Below the pieces are notes generated by a model. It saw only the letters and a list, made by a program, of their open reading frames with translations, made no database searches and was not told the DNA's origin. Of a stretch of DNA of 64,000 nucleotides, positions 12,601 to 24,600 are shown one piece after another (position 1 is the stretch's first letter; each line of letters starts with the position of its first letter). Origin of the DNA: Okapia johnstoni. Its lineage: Eukaryota > Chordata > Mammalia > Artiodactyla > Giraffidae. Made by a program: the position numbers and the translations under genes. The DNA is taken from assembly GCA_024291935.2 (NCBI GenBank), contig CM044326.1, positions 34,037,948 to 34,101,947 on the forward strand, in the 5' to 3' direction.

Positions 12601-15600
12601 TCAAGAGGCTCTTTAGTGCCTCTATACTTTCTGCCATTAAAGTGGTATCATCTGCATATCTGAGGTTAATGATATTTCTCCCGGCAATCTTGATTCCAGC
12701 TTGTGAGTCATCCATCCCAGCATTCCGTACGATGTGCTCTGCATATGAGTTAAATCAGCAGGGTGACAATGTACAGCCTTGATGTACTTCTTTTTTTTGA
12801 ACCAGTCTTTTGTTCCATGTCAGGTTCTAACTGTTGCTTCTTGTCCTGCATACAGTTTCCTCAGGAGGCAGATAATGTGGCCTTATATTCCCATCTCTTT
12901 AGGAATATTCCACAGTGTGTTGTGATCCACACAGTCAAAGGCTTTAGTGTAGTCCAGTGAAGCAGAAGTAGATGTTTTTTGGAATCCCCTTGCTTTTTCT
13001 GTAATTCATCGTTTGTTGGCAGTTTGATCTCTGGTTCCTCTGCCTTTTCTAAATCCAGATTGTACATCTGGAAGTTCTGGGTTCATGTACTGTTGAAGCC
13101 TGGCTTGAAGGATTTTGAGATAATCTTGCTAGCATGTGAGATGAGTGCAATTGTATGGTAATTTGAACATTCTCTGGCATTGCCTTTCTTTGGGATTGGA
13201 ATGAAAACTGACCTTTTCCTGTCCTGTGGCCACTGCTAAGTTTTCCACATTTGCTGGCATAGTGAGTGCAGCACTTTAACAGCACCATCTTTGAGGATTT
13301 GAAATAGCTCAACTGGAATTCCATCACCTCCACTAGCTTTGTTTGTAGTGATGCTTCCTAAGGCCCAATTAACTTCAAATTCCAGGATGTCTGGCTCTAG
13401 GTGAGTGGCCACACCATCATGGTTATCTGGGTCATTAAGACCTTTTTTGTATAGTTCTGTGTATTCCTGCTACTTCTTCTTAATGTCTTCTGCCTCTGTT
13501 AGGTCCATACCATTTCTTCCTTTATTGTGCCCATGTTTGCATGAAATGTTCCCTTGGTAGCTCGAATTTTCTTGGAGAGATCTCTAGTCTTTCCCATTCT
13601 GTTGTTTTCCTCTGTCTCCTTGCACTGATCGCTGAGGAAGGCTTCCTTCTCTCTCCTTGCTGTTCTCTGGAGCTCTGCATTCAGGTGGGTGCATCTTTCC
13701 TTCTCTCCTCTGCCTTTTGCATCTTTTCTTTTCTCAGCTGTTTGTAAGGCCTCCCCAGACAGCCGCTTTGCCTCCTTGCATTTCTTTTTTGGGGGGATGG
13801 TTTTGGTCACCACTTCCTGTACAGTGTTAGGAACTTCTGTCCATAGTTCTTCAGGCACCCCATCTACCAGACCTAGTCCCTTGAATCTATTCATCATCTC
13901 TACTGTATAATCATAAGGGATTTGATTTAGATTATACCTGATGGCCTACTGGTTTTTCCTACTTTCTTCATTTTAAGTCTGAATTTTGCAATAAGGAGTT
14001 TGTGATCTGAGCCACAGTCAGTTCCTACTCGTATTTTTGCTGACTGTATAGAGCTTCTCTATCTTTGGCTGCAAAGGATATAGTCAGTCTGATTTTGGCA
14101 CTAACCATTTGCTGATGTTCATGTGTAGAGTTGTCTCTTATGTTGTTGGAAGAGGGTGTTTGCTATGACCAGCATGTTGTCTTGACAAAGCTCTGTTAGC
14201 CTTTGCCCTGCTTCATTTTGTACTCCAAGGCCGAACATGCCTACTACTCCAGATATTTGACTTCCTACTTTTGCATTCCACTTGGTTATTATTATACAAT
14301 TCTTTTTTTAAGGGAAAATTTGCATTCATTCAAATGCACATTTTTGAACTACATGATTTTTGCGAGTGGACATTCTGTGTAAGCACAGCATGGAGTGTTT
14401 CTTGCACTGTCAGGAGCTCCTTCGCGTTCCTTGGTCGGTACCCCCCCATCCCAGGTAGCCACTCTTCTGGGTTTGGGTTTGTTTCTCTTTACCCTCTTCT
14501 GGAGTCCCGGTTAACGGCGATGTCCCCAGCCCCATCAGCGCAGCCACACACAGTCTCTGAGCGGTGTCCCTATTGTCGCATCAGTAGTTCGCATCTTCTC
14601 ACCGCGGAGTGGCGCTCACTCCTGTTTATGACAACAAGACACCTCGTTTATCTCACCTCTTGTTGAGGAGCTTTTGGGTTGTTTCTGGTTTTGGACCACT
14701 AGGAATAAAGCTTCTATAAAACTTTATACAAGACTTTTTATGGTTATATATATATTTCTCTTTTTTTAGGTCATTACCTGGAAATAGAATCTCTGGGTCA
14801 CAGGGTGGATGTATGTGTTTAACTTTACAAGAAACAGCCCAACCTTCTTCTGAAATGATTATACCTTTTTTCCACTTCCACCAGCAAAGAACCCAAGAGT
14901 TCTAGTTGCTCCATACCCTCTTCAGAATTTGGTGTGGTTAGTCTTTTAAATTCTAGCCACTCCAGTGAGCGTGTCCTGTTGCTTCATTGTGTGTGTGCTT
15001 TGATATTTATTTGGCTGCATTGGGTCTTAGTCACAGAGCTTGGGCTCTTCATTGCGTCGTGGGGGTCTTTCACTGTGGCGCGGACTACACACGGGCTCTG
15101 TAGTCGTGGTGCAGGCTCAGTTGTTTTGGCACATGGGCTTACTTGCTCTGCAGCATGTAGGATCTTAATTCCTGGACCAGGGATTGAACCCTCACCCCTT
15201 GCATTGGAAGCTTGGAGTCTTAAACACTGGACAGCCAGGAAAATTCCCCAGCTGGTTCTTTTTGAAGCAGAGGCTTGCCTACATTCCTCTGTGTTCCACT
15301 CCATGACATTTTCTGTTTCCAGCAGGGCAGTAAAAAGACAAACAAACAGGAAAAACCTGAATGTCACTTGACCACAGAATTCAAAGCAACTTCAAGGCAA
15401 AGAAAAGTGGTTACTTTGCAGAGCTTTAGGGTTTTTTTCCCCCAAGATCTTTAAAAGAAGGAGCAGAGTTGATTTACATTTGAGTGCACACTGTTGCTTG
15501 AAGCGAGGTGAGCAGAACCCCGTCAGGGTGCCTGTCTGATGTTTGCGCTGGTTCCTTGGTTCTGAGTGAGTGCTTGGGGAGGCACAAAATGATTCTGTCT

Positions 15601-18600
15601 GCAATAAGAAAGTGTGTTTCAGGGTATCATCGCTGGGTTTCCTATTAAAGATGAGAGAGTGAGTGAAGGTTTGTCTAAATGACAAAGGTGTTTGACTAAC
15701 TGGTCCTAAAAAACTGATTAAATTTTTTTTTTTAGATTGTATGTAGCGGTACTTCAAAATTTAGAACTGTTGCTAGCTCCAATTGGTTTCTTGCTGTTTC
15801 CACCTAAGGCTGGGTTTCTTGGTTCTGTCAGCATTTGGCCTAGGTTCATCTTGGTTGCAGGTCCTGTCCTGTGCGCCATAGGACATTTAGCGTTGTCCTG
15901 GGCTGCTGCCGTTGAATGGAGCAGGGACACCTAAAATGTCTCCAGTAGCGTCCCTGTCCCTTAGGGGCAAGGTCCCTGTGGTTGATAAGCACTGACTTAC
16001 AGCATGCCCTGGGCAGAGGCATGGCAGGCACCGGTCGGGGGGTCTTCAGTGGCCTGGTCCTGAGTCAGCGACTCCTGCGATGTGGGACCGTGCGGCGGAC
16101 CGTGGAGGCCCTTCCAGCGCGCCCGAGGGAGGGAGGCAGAGATGCTTGGCAGCCGTTTGCATGAGCGCCCCCCGAAGAAAGCTCTGCTTGATCTTTCTTC
16201 TTGCTTTGCCTCATTGGTGTCTGTGTTCTCCTCCTCTGCCCTAAGGGAAAAATCTGTATCTGCCAAGTCACTCAGAGGACAGTCTGGAGTGGTGTGTTCT
16301 CCAGAACCTTAGTTCTAAGGGACGGTGACTTAATAGTATGTAAGAGAGGACCCTGTGCCCCCAGAAAGTCTGGGAAATGTTGGTTTAAATGAAGGTAAAC
16401 TGTTTTCCTTATTTTGTAAAATTTTTGAAAGCTTCTAACATCGACTGTAAATTGTCACTCTGCGAAAGGAACTAGATTGGCCCTGTCTCACGTTTCCTCA
16501 ACATGCAGTTTATCCACAAAGCATTTTCCAGAGAAATAAAATTCTGTGGGACATGTTTTGGGAAGTACTGTTCTAGAGTCATCTCGGGGAGGCCAGGGTG
16601 CGGTGAGGAGCAGATGGTGGGCTGGGCACTGAGCTGGCGGAGTGGATGGACAGGGTCATGGTCTGGTCCCTGCATGCCCCAGTATGGCCATCCGTAATGG
16701 TTATTAGGCAGTGAAAAATTCAGATTCTAGGCGGGAAGGAGCTGCTATCCTGAGCCTCTGGGGTGTGGCTCCACCCCACCCTCCTACGCACCATGCTTGG
16801 GCCCTTACCCAGTAGTCGTGGGATCCCCCACTCTCTGCAGTAACTAAAGGGTTACAGTCCCGGGTCAGCAGGGACCCTCCTTAAGGACACTGCGCCGGCA
16901 AAGTGAGCCGTGCCTTTTCTGGCCAGTGGACCGCAGTGTGTCAGTTGCTAGTATTTTGAGTATCATCCTGAATGTGAGGGAGGAAGCGGGGACGAGAGTT
17001 AAAAGGAGGCCGAAAGCTTTTTGTCAGGAATCTCCTTCCGCTCGGACCGCGCAGCTGCTTGTGTGCCAGGCTCCCACTTGTTGCCTGGCATGAGAGAGAC
17101 TGGAAATATCCAGCCGTGCTGATTTGAAACAGCAGTAATAATACACTGTTGGGTATAAGCACTCTTTGAATAACCGAGCAAAATGCTGAGCTTTACTCTA
17201 CATGTTGAAAGTTGGTTGGGAATTCCCAGGCTGTCCAGTGGTTAGAACTCGGTTCAACCTTGGGTCCCAGGATCAATCCTTGGTCTGGGAACAAGAAGCC
17301 CACGAGCCACGTGGTGAGGCCAGGAAAAAAGAAAAGAAAAGAAAAAAGAAATTGGTGAAACAGTTTTGCCAGTTCAGAGAAAGAATATTTCCAGAATCAG
17401 TTTCTTTTGGAGCTGCTGAGATGGAGTCTCTGGTGGACGGAGTCGTTGGGCTGGGATGACCCCACGGGCCCAGCCACAGGGCGAGTGCCCTGGTAAGGGT
17501 CAGCCTGGAGGGTGCTGACAGCCAGCCTCAGGCCGTTGGCCTCTATCACTTGTATGGTTGTGACTGGGGATGTGAACACAGTGGCAGGCAGAGCAGTCTC
17601 CGTAAAGAAAAGCCTCAGTGAAGACGCACCTGCTGAGAGAACGCCTCTCCCCAGATGGATGGCTGTGCAAACGTGTACAGCCTGCATTAAAGACTCGAAA
17701 GAAAGCCAGTCTGAACATGAGATGCTTATTTTCAGATGCTGCTTACGTTGCTCAGTTAGTTCCTGTAAACTGACTAATGGAAAATTTTAGTCTCTGTTTC
17801 TATATTTATTTATTGTAAGAGAAACTGCCGAAGTATTCTGTCAGGATTTAGATGGGAAGAGTTCGAATGCATGTCCAAAGCTGTAAGAGCCTTGCTTTCC
17901 ATAAGACAATGTAGAAATGAGATATGCTTATGTTCAGCTACCGGTGGGAGAAATAAAACCTGATAAACTTGCTTGACGTCATTTGTGAGTTTGTAATTTG
18001 TGATCATGGATAATAAACAGTGATTTGATAACCCTGACTTTAAAGTTGACCTGAATAATAAACTAGTTGTTTATTTTTACCTGCACAATAGTATTGAGCA
18101 AGTGAACAGCCTGCGAGAGGTACAAGCGCTCAGACGCCTGAACCCACACCCCAACATCCTCACGTTGCACGAGGTGGTTTTGTAAGTAGACTGGGGCTTT
18201 AAAAATTATCTAACCTTGATGATGATTGTTAGATCTCTTTTTCTTCTTCTTCTTTTTATTTATTTATTTTAGTTGGGGGCTAATTACTTTACAATATTGT
18301 AGTGGTTTTTGCCATACATTGACATGAATCAGCCGTGGGTTTACATGTGTTCCCCATCCTGAACTCCCCTCCCACCACCCTCCCCATCCCATCCCTCTGG
18401 GTCTCTTTTTAAGAAAGAAAACCGTGGTAGACACTTTAAATATCGGCTTTGTAACTCAGACACGTATCCGGGCCGGTGTCTGCATCCGAGTTCTAAAGTG
18501 GAAAGGCCTTCGTTGCAGTGACTCGGTATCACAGCAGCAAACACCGTTCGAACGGTCTCCCTCCTGAGACTCGGTTGGGCTTCTGTGTAGAAGGCGGTGG

Positions 18601-21600
18601 CTCGGGACACCTGCGTGCGAGCCCTGTCGCCCTGTTTTGGGGGCTGCATTTACCTCATCCCTGCAGTTGCCATCTTGGTGTGACTTCCTGCAGCCGTTCT
18701 CACTGTATTGGACATAATTTCAAGGGATTTTTCATTTCTATTCTAATCCAGAAGGCAGAGCACAGCCCGTCTGGAGGGGCTTGTCTGCCGGGGGCTGGGG
18801 CTGGGATCTGGCCTGAAGCTCCGAGAAGGCGCCCCTCGGTGGGAAGCCTGGCCTGTACCAGCATCCGGGGAAATCGGAAACCGCAGTCTCTGACCATTGA
18901 GGTGGGGGAGGTTTTCATCAGAGGGCTGACCAGTTCTAAACTTAAAATGCAGTGCCTTGTCTTGGCCGCGTGGCCTCCTGGTCTGCGTGCTCTGAGGCAC
19001 GTGTTCGGCCGGGTCCGGAGACTGCAGCCTGCGTGGGAGGTCACAGCGCTGCCTGTGCCCGAGGGACAGCGAGGCCCCGTCCAGCCCTTCCACAGGTGCC
19101 CTGAGGGGCTCGGGGTGACACTGCAGGGGCAAGGCGAGATGTCTTCCTCCTTTTGTCCCTGGCCGGGTTTTGGATTTCACTCCCCACACTGTGATGTATC
19201 TCAGTGACATGAAAGTAATTTAGGTAAATTAAAGCTGAATTTGCAGCCACAGAGCTTGAAACTAAAGCCTACTTCCTTTGTTTTGCTTGTCCAACTCCTC
19301 AACCTGTTTCTTCTGTCTGATGATATAATAGTTACTTTTATAATTTCAAGATGCTTTTTTCCCAAAATTGTGGGAGGGCAGCTTTTAGAATTTTTGCCTA
19401 AAGTCGTTTTATTATTATTTAAAATTATTTTTACCTAAAATACTGATTGAAAATCAAAAGTTCTGCTGTTTGGTCTTTGCTGTGGGAGTGTTTTATGTTT
19501 ATCAGAAGTGTTTACAAATGAGTTAAATATTTGATGCTTTTTTTCTGATTAATACAAGAAAAAAACCATTTAAAAAACCTGCTTTCTTCTTCAGTGACAG
19601 AAAATCTGGTTCTCTTGCACTAATATGTGAACTTATGGACATGAATATTTATGAGCTAATACGAGGTATGTAGAATAATTTGCAAGATCGTCTAAGATCT
19701 TTTAAAGCTTATAGTTCCCCTATATTTGTTTTAATTCTCAAAATCATCAATCCCCACAGTTCAGTAGTTGTATGTAAGTATACAGTGTGTGTGTGCTAAG
19801 TCGCTTCAATCGTGTCCAACTCTTTGTGACCCCAACGGACTGTAGCCTATCATGCTCCTCTGTCCTTGGGATTCTCCAGACAAGAATACTGGAGTGGGTT
19901 GCCATTTCCTCCTCCAGGGGATCTTCCCGGCCCAGGGATGGAACCCAGGTCTCTCATGTCTCCTGCATTGGCAGGTGGGTTCTTTACCACCAGCGTCACC
20001 TGGGTGTGGAAGGTATTTTTGGGGCAGTCTTGTCTGCTCAGAACGTGGCTGCAGACGGTAAGTGATGCCACGCGCACTCAGGCTGGCAGGGTGACGCGGT
20101 TGAGGGTGGAGCAGCGGGAGGCCCAGCTCAGGCCTCCCACAGGCTCATCCCCTTTGAGGGTCCATTCCGGGCTCTGCCCTTGCTCAGCATTCTACTCTAG
20201 GCTTCAGAAGAAGGCAGGGCTTCCCCCACAAATGATCCCCTGAGAGGGACTCTCCTTCCTCCTCCTGTTTGCATCCTTACACGGTGCTTGGTACTGCTGA
20301 GTGCTCGTTCGTTTCCCGTTGTTTGGACAATACAGCACTGTTTGGGGAAGCACGCTTGCCTGAGCCGACCTCAGTCACGGCTGGTTTTGGAGGCTGGCAG
20401 AGGTCACCTGCGGGAAGCAGAGAGAAGGAGGCAGATGGTTGGCCCACGTTTATCGAAATAGCCCTGGGTCTGACCTCCCCATTATGTTAGATGTCAGGAC
20501 AGATGAGCCTTGTAAACATCACACAGCAAGTGTTAGACTTTATGGATCATATTATTCTCACCGAACAAATGGAAACAGTCACCGCCTTATGTGAGAGGCT
20601 CTTTACATCTGAGATAGGATTTCAGCGACAGTGTCATAGATGATTGAAAACTGCTGTCACCTCAGGCAGCTTAGGCCAAAGCGAAGATGATGTGCTGTAG
20701 AAAACTTTTAGATCAAGAAGCTATTCTTGCAACAGAGGGGACACTGATGTTAAAGGTGCACGTGACGAGTTCAGATAAAATTATGAAGTGGGAGCATGGA
20801 AGGAAGTATTATGTCAAATGCACATGTTTTATATGTGATTTAAAATATGTGGCTTAGTAAATTAATAAATAGCATGAGTAGACAAGTTTTACATCTGTGA
20901 AAGTTTATATAAAACTTTTGGATCCAAAACTTTTATGTCTTTTGAGGAAAGTAGGAGATTGCCTTGTATCTGGGAATATGTGGTATTTCTTATAAGTTAC
21001 AAACCTTGTGTATTTTATTCATAGACAAGCCTCTCACTCAGGTGTCTGTTTAGTCTTGCTTTAAGTACAATTTAAAATAAACTTAGTCATCTGGTTTCTT
21101 GGTCTAAAACCTATTAAAAATAGAGCTCTTAAAGGAGCTGCTAGAACTTGACGCACCAGCAGAAAGTGACAGGTGACAATCCAGTAACGGGGGAGGAGAC
21201 TGAAAATATAAACCAAACCAAGAGTGGTCTGGAAAAACAGCTGCAAGCTGCCAGGTTCCCCAAGACAAGTTAGAGAGAATGCAGTCATGCACTGGATTGT
21301 GCTAACCATATCACTGTAGGAAACGCTGATGGGAAAGTGAGTGAAATGTTTTTAAAAGATTCCTATGTAAAATACCTACAAATAGAAAAGAGTTTCATAT
21401 CTGAGGAGTAAACCTCACTTACCTGGAAATTTCACATGAGGTCTTAATCCAGACAACCTGGATAAATAAGGTGTTTGTTACTCTATGATTACACTTTCAA
21501 ATGCACTAACTGACTTAGAGTCTTCACTTTGATAGTCTCTGTGTAATACATATTTTAACAGTGTATCAGGACAGAGTATCAATACAACCAAGAGAAACAA

Positions 21601-24600
21601 CCACTAAATTTTACTGTAATTTACAATGAGCTTTTTACCAGTAAGCCGACATTCTGTTCTTAATGAATCTACAGAACCACTTCCTTTTAGTATAATAACA
21701 ATTCTCTTGGCATAAGATACAGATCTCATGTTAGAATTTTGATTGTTAGAGTATGGTATTTTAAAACTCGAGGGGCAGGGATAATTTCTGGCAAGTTTCT
21801 GTGTGTTTAGATGGGAGAAAACTTTGTTTAGAAATTAATATTTTAATTCCCAATAGTAGGGGAGTTGTGTGATTGGAGGAACCGAATCTGTTTCTTTCAG
21901 TATCTGTCTGCAGAGACTCTAGGAAGCAGACTGGTGTATTATAGCTCAGCGGCCGTCGGTTCGTCCCGTGGATGCCGAGCGGCTTCACAGGCCAGGTGCT
22001 GTGCTCTGAGCATGGGATCAGGTGCTGTTGGTGCTAAGGGGCCTCCAAGTGTCAGAGGTGTTAAAACGTGGGGGAAATGGTTGACAGTGATTGTAAGACA
22101 CTCACTGTTGGAACATGAACCCTGATTTCGGAGTTGCCTTAGTACTGAGGAAACACAGTCATCCCTCGGTGTCCGCAGGGTACTGGTTCCGGGAGCCCCT
22201 CAGGTACCACAATCCGTGGATGCTCAAGCCCCTTGTATATAAAACGGCTCAGGGATTCAGCCAACCTCAGAAGCCTCGGAGGCGGGACCCGCGGACACAG
22301 ACCCGGAGGTTCGGGGGCGCCGACGGTGCGGTGATGACAGTGATGGCTGACGGCCGCGAGTGCTCACCACAGGCCAGGCGCTGCCCCTGGCTCTTGAGAG
22401 GAGTCCACTTATTTCACCCTGAGAGCCTGTGAGGCAGATTCTGTCATGATCGCACGTTCGGGATGGTGAAAAGGAGGCATGGAGAGACGAGGGACCCGTG
22501 CATGGCCATGGGCCTCATCCGGGAGGGTCTGGGGTGGAGGCTCGGGCAGCGCCTGCTCTTGCCCACCACGCACGGCCCTCTGGACAGCCCTGAGTGGACC
22601 GGGAAGGCCTGGTGGCCAGGGCAACCACCGACCACTTTCGGGCCACGCAGTCTCCCGCCGTGGCTCCTCTGCCTGTCCTCCTCGACAGACGTGGCCACCC
22701 AGAGCCTGAGACTCTCCCCGGCAGCACACGGGCCGCCTTCTGGAGCGCAGGCTGTTCCAGGCCCGGGGGCCCATCTTGTCACCTTAGGGTTATACCATTT
22801 AGAACCTGTGAGTGCACCAGGCATCCTAAAACCAATCCATGACTGGGGCGGTGAGCCAGGTAGGAAAAAGCAAACCAAGCTTTGTTTGACTGTAAACGTA
22901 GCATTACAGTTTGTTTCCATGAGGAGCTTAGGCAGTGTGCCTAAGCTATGGAGCATTTTATACAAGGGGCTTGCACACCTACAGATTGTGGTACCCAAGG
23001 GGCTCCTGGAACCAGTATCCTGTGGACACCCAGAGATGGCTGTATTTCCTCAATTCTAAGGCAACTCTGAAATCAGGGTTCATGTTCCAGTAGTTATGCA
23101 ACATAACGATTTTGCCTGACATTACTGTGTCTGATTAATTCAGTTTTATTTTTGTATTTGATCAAATCTGAGCCACTGAATTGTAAGATGCAGTATTTTT
23201 TATGTACCAACAAAAAGGAGGAAAAACATCGCCACTGCCGCTTTGACACATACCTTTCTTATCCCTTAGCAATTTTAGTTCTGTCCTTATTAAAGGAACT
23301 CTTTCAGAACTATTGAGACAGTTTCCACCCATGTCACTTTTCTGCATATATAAAAAGGAAATAGACATGACGTAAACCCGTTAAGGCATTCCTAACTCTT
23401 CCTTGAACCAGTCTGATGTGGCATGATCGCTGAGCGTCTTCCTCACATTGTCCATCTGTGCCGTTCAGGGTGTGAGCGATGCAGCATTATTTTTGCTGGA
23501 ATTTTCTGACAAGCCGATGGCACCATCCTGTTAGGTCAGTGCTGGTGCTTCTGGGAAGTGCTCTCCGGTTCCGTGTCAGTGGAGCACGGGTGTCCCCCGT
23601 CACACTCCAGGCCAGAGCGCATACAGCGCCGTGCACATCTCACGGCGGCAGGTCCTGGTCTGGAAAATGGGGGTAATCATGGTGTCTGGCTCTCGGGGTA
23701 GTTGTGAGGAGTAAATGACAGGTGTGAGGTATGTGGAGCAGTGCCCAGCTCGCGTGGGCTTTAATCAGCGTAGGCTGCTGTCGTCACCACCACCACCACC
23801 ATCACGCTACACACAGCTGATGTGTGCCGGCTCTGGATTCCTGCACTGGCTCGTCCCCATGCTGGGAGCTCAGCTCCACTCTAGAGGTGAGGAAAAGAGC
23901 TTCCAAGAAGTCAGAGCACTTGCCTGAGATGAGCCAGCTTCAGAGAGCAGAGCCGGGGAGCTTCCCTGGCCGCCCATCCAGTGGTTAAGACTGTGCTTTC
24001 AGTGCAAGGGGATGTGGGTTCGATCCCTGGTCAGGGAACTAAGATCCCACATGCCTCACAGTATGGCCAAAAAATAAATAAGAAACAAAGCAGAAGACAG
24101 AGCCGAGCTGGGAGCCCCTCCTTGAATGCGGCCTTGTTGAGAGAGGGGTGCTGGTGACGGCTCTGGCTCCATGCTGAGTCTGACACCCCGCCTGCTGCCC
24201 TCTGCCGGTCGGGACCTCCAGCCTCTCAGAACAGCGTGCTGTCCTGCAGGGCTGTCTCTTGGAAAACACTAGCCTCTGGGTCCAGGCATAGACTGTGGGC
24301 CCAGCCGGCACCTCGGAGCCTGACCAGGAGAACCAGGCGCAGCCTGGGGACAGGGTCTCTTGTGGGAGAGGCACGTTTGCTAGATTTCCTGGTTCAACGC
24401 AGGCTACACTGGAGGCCACAGCTAATCACTGTGTTCACTGTCGATTTTTTATATTGCTGGTGTTATGTGTGACATTCATTAAGTGCCTTCTTAATGAGAA
24501 TATTTGGTAAAAAATTATCTTGGAATAATTAATTTGGCTCAGTGAGCCAGGGAAATACTGTTTGCAGTCTGTTGGCTTCAGTAAAGGGTCATACAAGGAA

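Larger units (their letters stand above)
6662..18091 (+). other. MOK: MOK intron 2 (11.4 kb)
   Basis: No exon was recognised. The intron carries MIR pieces, a 70 bp tandem duplication (8771-8918), an L1M/HAL1-like 3' end, CHR-type SINEs, a large broken BovB, an L1M fragment and a MER20 relic. The stretches 6700-7490, 7750-8760, 8920-9400, 10070-11040, 11760-12000, 15260-15800, 16010-17210 and 17360-18090 show nothing I could name. Confidence 0.8.

Noticed and set aside
12337..13897. BovB frames considered as a functional gene
   Set aside because: Fragments only: 5' end absent, internal deletion, and frames separated by stops.
22463..23059. 198-codon plus-strand open frame
   Set aside because: It runs through a MIR and into the right arm of the inverted duplication, so it is incidental.
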